Of a stretch of DNA of 64,000 bases, positions 11,797-22,445 are shown piece by piece. The first letter of the stretch is position 1. Every line of letters starts with the position of its first letter. A program made the translations under genes and the position numbers. Source of the DNA: Forficula auricularia (taxonomy: Eukaryota > Arthropoda > Insecta > Dermaptera > Forficulidae); the NCBI GenBank assembly GCA_024734495.1, contig JALMQS010000612.1, positions 64,776-128,775 on the forward strand. Reading direction: 5' to 3'. The notes beneath the pieces are model-generated. The model was not told the origin of the DNA. It saw only the letters and a program-made list of their open reading frames with translations, and searched no databases.

Positions 11797-11840
11797 ATAC
11801 TATATATACAAACAATTTTTGCTCGTTTAATAATAGTAGA
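10040..11840 (-). mobile_element. Helitron, GTAC-ended family, minus strand, split by another Helitron
   Basis: On the minus strand it starts TCTACTATTATTAAACGAG at 11840 and ends with the hairpin and CCAGGTAC at 10040. Removing the inserted Helitron (10366-11352) leaves 814 bp, close to the 758-bp copy at 25587-26344 and the 814-bp copy at 2937-3750. The G-rich (here C-rich) part lies at 10060-10230. Confidence 0.85.
10366..11352 (+). mobile_element. Helitron, CTAG-ended family, complete ends, 987 bp
   Basis: Canonical ends: TCTATATATATAAAAATTAA at the start and GGCGGGCCTTGCAGCTAG at the end, inserted exactly between A (10365) and T (11353). The uninterrupted target GGATCTGAAATAAAAAC is seen as complement at 26034-26052 and, with one change, at 62835-62855, so both boundaries are proven by comparison within the window. 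A 3' hairpin (GCCGCCGAAGGCGG) precedes the CTAG. The 10880-11300 segment is extremely G-rich and produces an artefactual proline-rich 210-codon frame on the minus strand. Non-autonomous: no Rep/helicase. Confidence 0.93.
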
Positions 11841-12138
11841 TAATAAATAAGAAAGATAAGATAAGTGGAATAGGGTGGAGAAGCCTGTTTTCTTCTTTAT
11901 TTAGGCATTCGATTCGGATGCCTGGCATTTCAGGTTGCATAATTTGAGGGGGTTCCTATGATGCGTTCTTGTCAGCAGGTGGCTTCAGAGAAAATAATTT
12001 AAATTACAAATTTAGAATACATAAATCTAGATTTAAAATGGAAATTATGAATTTTAATTGAAAGTAATATTTTTTCAACTAATAATTATTATTGGTGAAT
12101 TTAACTTGGCTGCATCCTAGATTTCAATATTTAATCTA
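11841..12138. other. No gene seen
   Basis: AT-rich spacer without recognisable features. Confidence 0.4.
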
Positions 12139-12266
12139 AGATCCCGACTTAGGTCGACCTTCACCCATCTAGTTTCCATATGAAATAAATATTAATACAT
12201 TATATTAACAAAGTATTTATTTTATTAGGAAACTCGATGGGCGAAGATCGACCTAAGTCGGGATCT
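12139..12266. repeat. Hairpin, 35-bp arms
   Basis: AGATCCCGACTTAGGTCGA at 12139 and its complement ending at 12266 form arms of about 35 bp with two or three mismatches (the arms also pair over CTTCACCCATC/GATGGGCGAAG), separated by an AT-rich 58-bp loop. No protein or RNA family recognised. Confidence 0.7.
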
Positions 12267-12538
12267 CTGTACTATATACTTTTTCGAACTTTGCCTGTTT
12301 TTTCACACAAGTGTTTTGGTTTTAAATCCTACTTAGATCATATTTTTAACAATATATCTATTTAAGGGCCAGTTTCATAAAACTAAGATGACCCTATGCT
12401 AGGGAAGACCCTGGGGTTAGCTCTCGAAATATGTTTCATAAAAAAAACATAGGGTGATCGCAGACTTAACCCCTCTATCTTTAACTCTCCGAACTTGATG
12501 GGTTAACCTTTATCCTGGGGATAACTCTGTGTTTATTT

Positions 12539-14878
12539 CAGGGAGGTAGGGAGGGAAGGCTAGCTCGAGAAAGTGTCTCCACCTGACGTCACCAGCCGCC
12601 ATCTTGCAATTGGAAAGAATAGAGAATGCCCATAAGAGCAATGCTAATATTTATATAGTTTAAACTATATATCTTTAAATAAAAAGGTTCTTAAATAGAA
12701 CATATATATATAAATAAATATTCAATAAAAATTTTTAAGAAAAAATAAAAACCGACTTCAAAAAATTAAATGCAACAAATATAAAAATACACTAAAAGGT
12801 ATAAAATAATTATTATCTTATTTAGTTACAACTAAACGACGAAATATTAACACGAAATTACTTTTTAAAGTCGGTGCCAAACAAACTATACCTATAAGCG
12901 AGCGTACCCGCCAAACGTACTAAGTAAGATCCGTCGAGTGCTATTCATAAAAGGTATATGTTTGGCACCGACTTCAAAAAGTAATTTCATGTTAATATTT
13001 CGTCGTTTAGTTGTAACTAAATAAGATAATAATTATTTTATACCTTTTAGTGTATTTTATTTGTTGCATTTAATTTTTTGAAGTCGGTTTTTATTTTTTT
13101 CTTAAAAATTTTTATTTTTCTCTTTTTAGTGATGTTATTAATAGTGATTATATCATCAGAACTTGACCAAATTAATATGACACCATCCCTAAGACACCCC
13201 CTTTCGGATAAAAAAAGAACCATCGAAATCGGTTCATAAACAAAGAGGTTAGGTCTAAACAAACCTAATAAAAAAGGTCTAATACCTATGAAAAAATCGA
13301 AAAAAAATGGGACCAATCGGAAGCTAGACTGGACCCAATGCAAAAAAATTTTTCAAAATCGGTTGACAATTGGCGGAGATATGAGGTAATATAGGCACAA
13401 AAAAAAAAAAAAAAAAAAAAAAATTCAGTCGAATAGAGAACCTCCTCTCCTTTTTGAAGTCGGTTAAAAATGTTATTTCTTAGATCTGAAATGAATTTAA
13501 AAAGCTACTTTCAGTAAAAATTTGATAAAACAAAAGAGCGCACTCGTACCCATTATTAGGTAGATTTCGAAGAATATATGTGTATGTATGTATCCCAATT
13601 TTGTATGTGCGCTGCAGGCCGCAACATTCAACCTATTGCAATAAAATTTGGCTCTAAATTCAGTCTTGATGTAAACAAGAACGGAGTAGTTTTTGGTGAC
13701 TTCAGCCCCAAAGGGTTGCAAATGGTGGGTGATTGAAATCTTAAAAAATTCATGACAACGTTAATATGCCTGATACCAATTTGGTTGCAGATACCTAATA
13801 TTCTGATAATTAACCTCTACAACTTTTGTCTGAAATTTTTTTATAGGAACAGTCTAAAAGGGGGCAGAACAATAGGGTTCGAAATCTAATCTAAACTGAA
13901 GGGAGGGTTCCTTCGTAAAAGATTAAATATTTTTTTATTAAATACTAAATATAAGGGAGGAAATAGGTGTATGGTAAAGTTATATGGATGAGCAAATCAA
14001 TTTTTATTTATTTATTAAACCAATGTTTTTTACACAATTCAAAGATTAAGAATTAATAAAGTTATAAAACAAATAAAAAATTTAAATATATATTATAAAA
14101 ATACCAAAAATATAGTTTTTTAAATCAGGTACAATTGTAAGAAAAAGCGAAAAACAATTAAACACATGAATGGGTTATTCAACAATTTTTAAATACATAT
14201 TATAAAAATTACTAAAATAAAGTTTTTAAATCAGGTACAATTGTAAGAAAATTTTGACGAATTAATATTTGGAACACGAGAAATAGAATAAATACCCGTA
14301 AAGTAAGTCAATTAAACTAACTCTAGTGTCAAAAAACTTGAAACTAGTTTATTGTTTTAAAGGAAAATTAAAATATATACAGTCTAATCTAAAACATAAA
14401 CAATTTTAATAAAAAACAAAAAATATATGAAGAAAATCAAACTTGTTTTTTATCACTGTTAATAATAAAAAGAACTGTCTTAAAGATGGATACTATTAAC
14501 ATACGTTCAGATGGGAAGAGAAGGTTTTGAACCAATCCCAAGATGGCGGCTGGAGGGGAAATGCCTGTCCTGACTGGAGATAACCCCCACTCCTGCTTTT
14601 CTAGCCTAGCTGTTCCTCCTTAGCTCCTTGAAATAAACTGAAAGTAGCTTTTTAAATTCATTTCAGATCTAAGAAATAACATTTTTGAATATTTATTTAT
14701 ATATATGTTCTATTTAAGAACCTTTTATTTAAAGATATATAGTTTAAACTATATAAATATTAGCATTGCTCTTATGGGCATTCTCTATTCTTTCCAATTG
14801 CAAGATGGCGGCTGGTGACGTCAGGTGGAGACACTTTCTCGAGCTAGCCTTCCCTCCCTACCTCCCTGGTTTATTTAC
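12539..14878. mobile_element. hAT-like element with 240-bp inverted ends
   Basis: Ends CAGGGAGGTAGGGAGGGAAG and its complement, flanked by a perfect 8-bp duplication GTTTATTT (12531-12538, 14879-14886), the hAT signature. The inverted repeat continues about 240 bp (12539-12724 plus 13466-13512, against 14638-14878), interrupted on the left by a P insertion. The inverted ends contain GACGTCA-like CACCTGACGTCACC and a CCGCCATCTTG motif. The 13513-14637 interior has no coding signal. Confidence 0.85.
12725..13465 (+). repeat. P repeat, copy 1 (palindrome plus GTCGGTT tail)
   Basis: A large palindrome (about 12727-12889 against 12963-13121; AAACCGACTTC..., loop around AAGCGAGCGTACCCGCC) followed by a unique part with AAAGGGGGTGTC as complement, a long A tract at 13400-13423 and the end GAAGTCGGTT. 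The uninterrupted site exists in the right inverted end of the hAT element (AAATATTCAAAAATGTTATT as complement near 14690), so the insertion is certain, although its exact termini are blurred by A runs. Confidence 0.8.
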
Positions 14879-15387
14879 ATTAGAAAAACGTTTTATAGGT
14901 TAGAGTTTCAAATCAAAAGAATTCAAAACAAATCGTTATATTATTTATTTTTATAATATTATTATTATTATTATTATATAATATTAAATATAGCCAAATA
15001 TACCTATATAAATGTATATAGAATTTTAATTTATGTTAACACGGAATTAGAATAAAACAAAAGAATTCATTATATACCTAGGTATATTTTTTAAAAGTAA
15101 ATATCTAATAAATTAAATTAAAAAAATTTCAAACTAAAATCGAAGAAAGCAGATATTTCTAATAAAATAGTTAAATTTTTATATTTATTTCGTAGAATAA
15201 AATTAGATCGGAAACGATTGGAGTCAGCATTAAATTCTGATGCCAAATCATCCCATATTTTTTTCTTCTTTAAATTAGCATCGGAATCTGAACGCTTAGA
15301 TTCCAACACACATCTTTATATTTATTAACGAGAAAAACAAGACGTTTCTCCTCTTCAATTGTGAAATTGGGAGTCCTTTTACTCTTA

Positions 15388-16306
15388 CTAGGTGTACCGG
15401 AAAGTCATTACCGGTTTTTTCGAAAAAAAAACTACGTAATTTTTAAGAAAATGGAAAATTCATTTATTCAAAGTATTGGCCATTTGATTCTATACATCTT
15501 GCCCATCTTTCTGGCAATTTATGGATGCCGTCCCGAAAAAACTGTTTGTCCTTTGAGCAAAACCATTCATCGAGCCATTTTCTAACTTCTTCGAAATTGG
15601 CGAAGTGCTGCTCTGCAAGCGCATGTCCCATCGATGCGAAAAGTTGATAGTCGGACGGGGCAAGGTCTGGAGAGTATGGCGGGTGCGATAATATGTCCCA
15701 CCCAAGTGCTTTCAACGCTTCCTTGACCTGTTTTGCTTTATGAGACGGCGCGTTATCGTGTTGTAAAATCACTTTACCGTGTCTTCGGGCCCATTCTGGA
15801 CGTTTTTCGATCAATGCGTGGTTCAAATTGATCATTTGTTGTCGGTGTATTGTTTTTTCAATTGTTTTTGAGTTTGGGTTGGGTCTTCATCCAATAACTC
15901 CTGTAGTTTCGCATCTTCAAACTTTTTTGGTCTACCAGAACGTTCTTTATCTTGCACATCGAAATCATCATTTTTGAATTTTCGAAACCACACCTCAGAT
16001 GTTTTTAAGGTTAAAGCATGCTCACCGTAAGTTTCTACCAGCAAACGATGACTTTCAGCGGCTTTTTTCTTTTGATTAAATAAGAAAAGTAATGCGTGCC
16101 GCAAATGCACGTTTTCAGGCATGGAACTTGACATTTTCAAAGAGGTATAAATCTATGAAGGTGTTACTTTCGCAAAATATAACATGTATAGCTTTGAAGC
16201 TTGATGTCAGTAGAATAAAATGCATATGTGTCAAATCATAACATTGCATACTTAAGCCTAGCGACATCTGTTAGAAAAACCGGTAATGACTTTCCGGTAC
16301 ACCTGG
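15388..16306 (-). mobile_element. Mariner-like element, internally deleted
   Basis: Inverted ends CTAGGTGTACCGGAAAGTCA and, as complement on the right, CCAGGTGTACCGGAAAGTCA, with TA on both sides (15386-15387, 16307-16308). The transposase lies on the minus strand. Total 919 bp against about 1.3 kb for a full mariner. Confidence 0.9.
15464..16140 (-). pseudogene. Mariner transposase (mauritiana-like), central deletion
   Basis: Reading leftwards from 16140: N-terminal DNA-binding half with KKAAESHRLLVETYGEHAL, WFRKFKNDDFDV and SGRPKKFEDAKLQELL, ending at a stop near 15832. A second frame (15835-15464) restarts with INLNHALIEKRPEWARRHGK and carries QHDNAPSHKA and PPYSPDLAPSDY; 34 residues separate the two aspartates (D34D), and the protein ends at GQYFE, the natural C terminus. 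The deletion junction is around 15840-15850 and shifts the frame. The catalytic first aspartate region is absent. The KKFEDA..LLDED phrase and the INLNHAL phrase resemble the mauritiana group. Confidence 0.9.
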
Positions 16307-16620
16307 TAATTGAAGATTGGTCCATATTCTATCTAAAATTTAATATTCACTTATTCAATACATTTCAAATTTTTAAAATTACATGATTTGTCTCAATTTC
16401 GTTGTATCTATATACTTACTTTTTTACCACTTTATTTTTATATGATTAAATAGAAAAAAAAAATTGATTCTTTTTAAATAATAAAAGGATACAAGACGAA
16501 TATCAAAACACAAAAAATTTAAACATAATTTTTTTTTTTTTAATAACTAAAATCTAGGGAATTTCGCCATTGCCAACCTATTTTCCTATCCTTGACTCGG
16601 GGTGAGCTAACTCCACACTA

Positions 16621-17368
16621 TTTTTAACCGACTTTAAAAAAGGAGGAGGTTCTCTATTCGATTGAATTTTTTTTTTTTTTTTTTTTTTTTGTGCCTATGT
16701 TACCTCATATCTCCGCCAATTGTCAACCGATTTTGAAATTTTTTTTGCATTGGGTCCAGTCTAGCTTCCGATTGGTCCCATTTTTTTTCGATTTTTTTTC
16801 ATAGGTATTAGACCTTTTTTATTAGGTTTGTGTAGACCTAACCTCTTTGTTTATGAACCGATTTCGATGGTTCTTTTTTTATCCGAAAGGGGGTGTCTTA
16901 GGGATGGTGTCATATTAATTTGGTCAAGTTCTGATGATATAATCACTATTAATAACATCACTAAAAAGAGAAAAATAAAAATTTTTAAGAAAAAAAATAA
17001 AAACCGACTTCAAAAAATTAAATGCAACAAATATAAAAATACACTAAAAGGTATAAAATAATTATTATCTTATTTAGTTACAACTAAACGACGAATATTA
17101 ACACGAAATTACTTTTTGAAGTCGGTGCCAAACATATACCTTTTATGAATCGCACTCGACGGATCTTACTTAGTACGTTTGGCTGGTACGCTCGCTTATA
17201 GGTATAGTTTGTTTGGTACCGACTTTAAAAAGTAATTTCGTGTTAATATTTCGTCGTTTAGTTGTAACTAAATAAGATAATAATTATTTTATACCTTTTA
17301 GTGTATTTTTATATTTGTTGCATTTAATTTTTTGAAGTCGGTTTTTATTTTTTTCTTAAAAATTTTTA
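16621..17368 (-). repeat. P repeat, copy 2 (reverse orientation)
   Basis: Starts TTTTTAACCGACTT (complement of the GTCGGTT end), includes a T tract at 16668-16690 and the palindrome at about 16985-17360 around the loop near 17150-17220. Same family as copies at 12725, 21326 and 23268. Confidence 0.8.
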
Positions 17369-17469
17369 TGTTTTATGAAATTCATATTGTTTGGAACTCC
17401 AGGTTCACTCTCAACCTGGAGTTGAGTAAGCCGAGGATTATTTTTTTTTTTTTATGAAACTGGCCCTAA

Positions 17470-17940
17470 GTGAATTTGTGAAACATATTTTTAATTTTCA
17501 ATGTAGAAAGTCGTTAATTAAATTTACCCTACAAATTTTACCTCTTCATTTTAAAGGCTAAGGGTATTTCGTGATTAATTTTCCCCTTTATTAACTCCCC
17601 AAACTCTACAAAATTGCCAAATTTTACCATCCTAGAGTCATTTCATATAAGATTAGTTGTTAATTTATCCAACAATTTTCATCCCTCCATTTTAGGGGTT
17701 GAAAGATAGAAAGTTTGGATTTTTTTGAATTATTCCTTTGGTTGTGTTCCAAACTTTACTATCTTTTGAAATTTCATGATGCTGGAATGATTAGAAGTAC
17801 CCTATAGATTTTGATGACCAGTCAGTCAGTCAGTCAGTCTATATGAGTGCCAAAATTAGCCATTTTCTCAGGTCCATATCTCAGAATTTATTTATGCTAT
17901 TTTATTGAAATTTGGTACACTCTTCAAGATTGATTAGATA
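17470..17940. other. No gene; short (GTCA)n at 17818-17837
   Basis: AT-rich non-coding sequence; a five-unit GTCA microsatellite follows GATTTTGATGACCA, an arrangement often seen inside non-autonomous repeats. Family not identified. Confidence 0.4.
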
Positions 17941-18059
17941 ATTGAAGGAGACAATAAAAGAGTGTGTCTTCTGCTGGAATTATAAATTTTTTATTGTTAA
18001 AGGATAAATAAATTGAATTTGCTTCTTTCCAGTAATTTATTTTATTATTCAAATGGTTA

Positions 18060-18107
18060 ATCCAAATATTTCGAGAGCGCTTTCGGCATCTCTTCCTCAG
18101 TGGAAAC
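18060..18107 (-). ncRNA. Hammerhead-like motif (degenerate core)
   Basis: On the minus strand: stem I strand TCCA, then CTGAGGA (18100-18094; one change from CTGATGA), stem II with AGAG/CTCT, then CGAAATATT and the returning stem I strand TGGA. The cleavage triplet expected before the second stem I strand is not a clean NUH in the usual position, so activity is doubtful. Mirror copy at 18209-18262. Confidence 0.4.
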
Positions 18108-18208
18108 TGTGGGACCACACAATAGTCAAGTCAGTGAGTTATTATTAATTACAGATGTCAAAAGGTACTCCCCCACCAATGTGTCACACTTCCAATGGTG
18201 GTCCCACA

Positions 18209-18262
18209 GTTTCCACTGAGGAAGAGATGCCGAAAGCGCTCTCGAAATATTTGGATTAACCA
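18209..18262 (+). ncRNA. Hammerhead-like motif (mirror of 18060-18107)
   Basis: Plus-strand counterpart: TCCA, CTGAGGA at 18216-18222, stem II AGAG...CTCT, GAAA at 18244-18247, then TATT and TGGA. Lies on the opposite arm of the palindrome and is nearly identical. Confidence 0.4.
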
Positions 18263-18390
18263 TTTGAATAATAAAATAAATTACTGGAAAGAAGCAATTC
18301 AATTTATTTATCTTTTAACAATAAAAAATTAATATATCCAGTACACACCAAGCCAGCAAAATTCTTATGGTTATAAATTTTATTTATTTA

Positions 18391-18440
18391 TAACGAGACT
18401 ATAGTTTCGAGGGCTTTGCCCTCTTCATCAGTCTATTACA
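18391..18440 (-). ncRNA. Hammerhead ribozyme, type I, short stem III
   Basis: Minus strand, in order: stem I strand ending AGA, the conserved CTGATGA (18431-18425), stem II GAGGGC/GCCCTC with loop AAA, conserved GAAA (18408-18405), a two-base-pair stem III with AT loop (CTATAG), then GTC as cleavage triplet, followed by TCGTTA returning to stem I. This is the architecture reported for Penelope-like and retrozyme hammerheads, where the tiny stem III favours dimeric cleavage. Core residues are all intact. Confidence 0.82.
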
Positions 18441-19628
18441 ATGGATTCATCTCACACTCTTTTATTGTCTCCTTCAATATATAAAAATTCTGCTACTCTC
18501 GGCAAAAAAACTTTACATAATTATATGTGTATAATTTCAGCTCTGTATCTCAAATGGGTTCTGAGCTGTCGGGGGTTGAAAATGGCTCAAAATGTCAAAC
18601 AGGGTTTCTCGAACTTACCCTACTACTATGATTTAAATTATGCATATAATATATATGATTTTCATGTTTTTTTATAATTAGTCTAGCCATTTTCCAAGAA
18701 ATTATATACAGGGTGTCCCGTCTCACAACCATAAACCGTGAACAGAAGATAGGCCAGTTTACGACGGTCCAGAACATAATTTTTTTTTTTAATAAAAGTC
18801 TCATCGTTTCGAGCTATGGGCATTTTTTGAAAATGGTGAAAATTGCTACTCTAACTTAAATAATGAGATGATGTGGTGACAAATTTACATATTTTATTAT
18901 TCTAATTTTTAATAGTTTTTAAGGAATTTGGTGTTGGTACTTGGTGAAACATTTTTTATCCAATTATTCTAATTTTTGTTACTCAATCCTGAATAATCCT
19001 GCTATTGAGCAGAATTCAAAATAACAACAGAGATAGTACTATAATTTTGGAGAGAAAAAATTGTATTTTTATGTCAAAATTAGCTAATTTAAAAACATAC
19101 ATATTTTGATAGTGGTTATTCATTTAATGTTAATCAATTATGTCCCATCTTGATTTAACTAATCTTTGGCTATTATAGACATTATAACTATAATTAATGT
19201 CTATTGGTTGAGCCAACTGATAGTCAGGGTGAAAAAAAAGAGAGAAAGAAAAATTCAAAGTTCAACAAAATTAAAAAAATATGCTAGGAGTAAAAAATAA
19301 TAACAGTGACTCCAAAAAAGTTTTTCAGTTGCTCAGCGCACTTAAACTTTTATGTTAGTTTTAATGTGAATAAATTATCACCATATTATGTATGAAATTG
19401 AATTTAATAAGAAGGTTCTTGCTTACATCTGAAAGTCGAAAATAAATAAAAAAAATAACAAGAAAATTAAATGAATGGGAAAATAGGATTTTTAAACAGA
19501 TAGATTTATTAATTTGATTAGTAAAATAGAAGCAAAAAAAAACAAATTATCTGACAAAAAATTGCAAAGTCCAATTGAATTGTGAATATGAATTATGATT
19601 AGAAATTATCAATTTATTTTTATTACTT

Positions 19629-19870
19629 TTTTTTTTTTTAAATTTTATTAAACCAATTATTTTACATTAATTAATGTATACCTTGTATTTTAGCTTCGAT
19701 TTCGGAGATTGCTTCTCCACCATCGAGTGTCCTTATTCATCTTGAGTCCTTGTTTTTAATAAGAGGAAAAATCTAATTAGATAAAAAAACCTCTTTTCCG
19801 ATAATTATTTAAATTCCATTATTCCCCAATCAAATCGATTGGTATCCTTCCCTCTCTCCTCTTCCATCTC
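19629..19870 (-). mobile_element. Poly(A) retroposon R, copy 1
   Basis: On the minus strand a roughly 230-bp sequence with GGACACTCGATGGTGGAGAA and a 3' poly(A) (the T run at 19629-19640). Two further copies lie at 39099-39585 and a fragment at 3335-3390. No tRNA-like promoter boxes seen, so more likely a LINE 3' end or an unusual SINE. Confidence 0.55.
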
Positions 19871-20808
19871 CTTTTTTATTACTATTAACAGGGTAATATT
19901 ATAAGTTAATTAAACAGAAAGTATTTGAGACAAATAAACGAATGAATTTAAAATTAATTAATTAAATCTAATTAACAATTTTCCAATTAAAGTTATTAGT
20001 AGTAACAGGATTAAAAATGTTTAATTAAAATTAAAATTAGAACCAATTAGCCATTAACAAGGCGGCCATATTTATTTATAAAATAAATATAATAGTCAAA
20101 TGAATTCGAGAAATTCTTTGCATAGATGAGATGAAGTGTTCAAAAAACCCAAATGGATTGTATTCAATAAGAAGTGAGAGAGTTTTTCAGTTAGAAGGAA
20201 TTGTAGAAAAGTGTAGTAAAATTGGATAGGATTAAATGGTTTCACTTATCAGTTTGTTGAAAAGGTTTGACGAATCCGTTGAATTTGAGAATTTCTTCCA
20301 GGCCAATCTGTACCAAAAATAAAACGAATGTGTATTTCCTTCCAATGAAGTCGATACTGAGAGAGAGAAGATGGTACAGCTTCCAGAAAGCAGAAGTTTA
20401 AAAGTCCAGTTGTGATGTTCGGAAATTAAATATCAACTCACTAGCTGATATTTTATCAATATACAATTGATATGGGGAAGAAAGAACATCAACAAGCAAA
20501 AATATGAGAGTAAAATGTGAGACTGGACTCTGATTAGCAGAACATGATCTGCACAGATTCGCTGATTACACAAGAATGAGAAAAAAATTAATTGTGTAAA
20601 TAAACATAGATTTGTTTACGGCTGTTCCCTGAGCGAACGGCCTCCCCAGCGCTGTTCCGTCGAGTTGACGAACACTGCCCTAGCGATATTTTTTCTGCGC
20701 AAAAATCGTAAAAACGATGATCACACACGCAATAAGCTCACGGTTGCGATTGGCGCAACCATCTATAATAGCCAAAGATTAGATCAATTAAGATGCGAAA
20801 TAATTGAT

Positions 20809-20983
20809 TTTTTTGGTTTTTCGGCCTTTCTAGCCATGAGCCAATTTACGATACCATTTATTTTTTCCAAATTTATCTCTATCCCGGGGTCAGATTTTAG
20901 CCGGATGCCTCGAGTCGGATTCGAACCCAGGTCCACTTGGTTAGCAGGCTGTTGTGCTAACCCCTAGCCTATCTGACCCTCCC
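20809..20983 (-). mobile_element. tRNA-derived SINE, family S1
   Basis: Minus strand: head GGGTCAGATAGGCTAG, B box GGTTCGAATCC (complement near 20917-20927), then GCATCCGGCTAAAATCTGAC, tail ..GGCCGAAAAACC and poly(A). Flanked by a 12-bp duplication GA(A/C)ATAATTGAT (20797-20808, 20984-20995). Same family as 62216 and 62543. Transcribed by RNA polymerase III in intact relatives and mobilised by a partner LINE. Confidence 0.88.
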
Positions 20984-21325
20984 GACATAATTGATTAACA
21001 TATTAAATAAAAAAAAAAAAAATAATATCAAAATATGTTTTTAAATTAGATAATTTTTCCAAAAAAATACAAATATTTTTTTGTTTCTAAAAAATGAAGT
21101 ACAAAGTGATGTACCATTTTGAAATCTCGACTAAATGGGGCAATTTTTTAAATAACTTGCCATGCTTGTTTAGTAGATTTTTCTTTATATTAAAGATGAT
21201 TCAAAGTCAGCTGATCAAAATTTTTTAAAACATAAGCCCTTCAAAAGTATAATACTTATAGTTTTTATTAGTTGAATAAAAGATTTCACTGTCGATGGTA
21301 ACAGAATTGTTTTTATTTTAGGTTA

Positions 21326-22014
21326 AAAAAAATTTTTAAGAAAAAATAAAAACCGACTTCAAAAAATTAAGTGCAACAAATATAAAAATACACTAAAAGG
21401 TATAAAATAATTATTATCTTATTTAGTTACAACTTAACGACGAAATATAAACACGAAATTACTTTTTAAAGTCGGTGCCAAACAAACTATACCTATAAGC
21501 GAGCGTACCCGCCAAACGTACTAAGTAAGATCCGTCGAGTGCGATTCATAAAAGGTATATGTTTGGCACCAACTTCAAAAAGTAATTTCGTGTTAATATT
21601 TCGTCGTTTAGTTGTAACTAAATAAGTTTAATAATTATTTTATACCTTTTAGTGTATTTTTATATTTGTTGCACTTAATTTTTTGAAGTCGGTTTTTATT
21701 TTTTCTTAAAAATTTTTATTTTTCTCTTTTTAGTGATGTTATTAATAGTGATTATATCATCAGAACTTGACCAAATTAATATGACACCATCCCTAAGACA
21801 CCCCCTTTCGGATAAAAAAAGAACCATCGAAATCGGTTCATAAACAAAGAGGTTAGGTCTAAACAAACCTAAACAAACCTAATAAAAAAGGTCTAAAACC
21901 TATGAAAAAAAATCGAAAAAAAAATGGGACCAATCGGTAGCTAGACTGGACCCAATGCAAAAAAAATTTTCAAAATCGGTTGACAATTGGCGGAGATATG
22001 AGGTAATATAGGCA

Positions 22015-22054
<40 letters not shown>

Positions 22055-22092
22055 CAATCGAATAGAGAACCTCCTCCTTTTTGAAGTCGGTT
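21326..22092 (+). repeat. P repeat, copy 3
   Basis: Same plan as copy 1: palindrome with GCGAGCGTACCCGCC loop, ACACCCCCTTTCGG, a 40-base A tract at 22016-22052, end GAAGTCGGTT. The uninterrupted target GGTTAAAAATAAAATAAAAT exists at 35727-35746, and GGTTAAAAA is present on both sides of the insertion, suggesting a 9-bp duplication or shared end sequence. Confidence 0.8.
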
Positions 22093-22151
22093 AAAAATAA
22101 AATAAAATGAGAGAGTCTTCTGTTTTTTAAATAAAATAATTTTTAATTATT

Positions 22152-22200
22152 TCTAGAGACTAAGTTTCGAAGGCATTGCCTTCATCATCAGTCTATCACA
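22152..22200 (-). ncRNA. Hammerhead ribozyme, left palindrome arm
   Basis: Minus strand: GATAGA, CTGATGA, stem II GAAGGC/GCCTTC with AAT loop, GAAA, then CTTAGTC and TCTAG. Compared with the plus-strand copy, one base is lost from the stem III loop (CTTAG versus CTATAG); all catalytic-core bases and the GTC cleavage triplet are kept. Confidence 0.78.
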
Positions 22201-22394
22201 AATATTTCAAATTAGTTACAAATTAAGATTTATACATAGAAAATTTTGAAAAATATATAATGTCTTTTTCTTCATGTTTCTTCTTGGGAGTTTAGAATTC
22301 TAAACTCCCAAGAAGAAACATGAAGAAAAAGACATTATATATTTTTCAAAATTTTCTATGTATAAATCTTAATTTGTAACTAATTTGAAATATT

Positions 22395-22445
22395 TGTGAT
22401 AGACTGATGATGAAGGCAATGCCTTCGAAACTATAGTCTCTAGAA
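22395..22445 (+). ncRNA. Hammerhead ribozyme, right palindrome arm
   Basis: TAGA (stem I), CTGATGA 22404-22410, stem II GAAGGC/GCCTTC (22412-22426, loop AAT), GAAA 22427-22430, mini stem III CTATAG, GTC (cleavage predicted after 22438), then TCTA closing stem I. All conserved hammerhead core positions are present. Self-cleavage would separate the transcript just before TCTAGAAATAATT. Confidence 0.85.

Larger units (their letters stand above)
12366..17466. mobile_element. PIF/Harbinger-like element enlarged by nested insertions
   Basis: The ends GGGCCAGTTTCATAAA (12366) and its complement TTTATGAAACTGGCCC (to 17466) are flanked on both sides by TAA (12363-12365, 17467-17469). A three-base TWA-type target duplication with a GGGCC-type inverted end is the PIF/Harbinger pattern. 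No transposase is visible; the original element was short and now holds a hAT-like element, a mariner and two P repeats, together most of the 5.1 kb. Confidence 0.75.
17941..18478. mobile_element. Palindromic Penelope-like end with hammerhead motifs
   Basis: Outer arms ATTGAAGGAGACAATAAAAG (17941) and its complement (to 18478), and a longer inner inverted repeat (about 17978-18116 against 18187-18331). Each inner arm contains a CTGAGGA...CGAAA hammerhead-like core, and a further, better hammerhead sits at 18391-18440. Association with Penelope-like elements is inferred from these ribozyme motifs, which are known in that group, and from the GIY-YIG-bearing copy at 53790. Confidence 0.55.
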
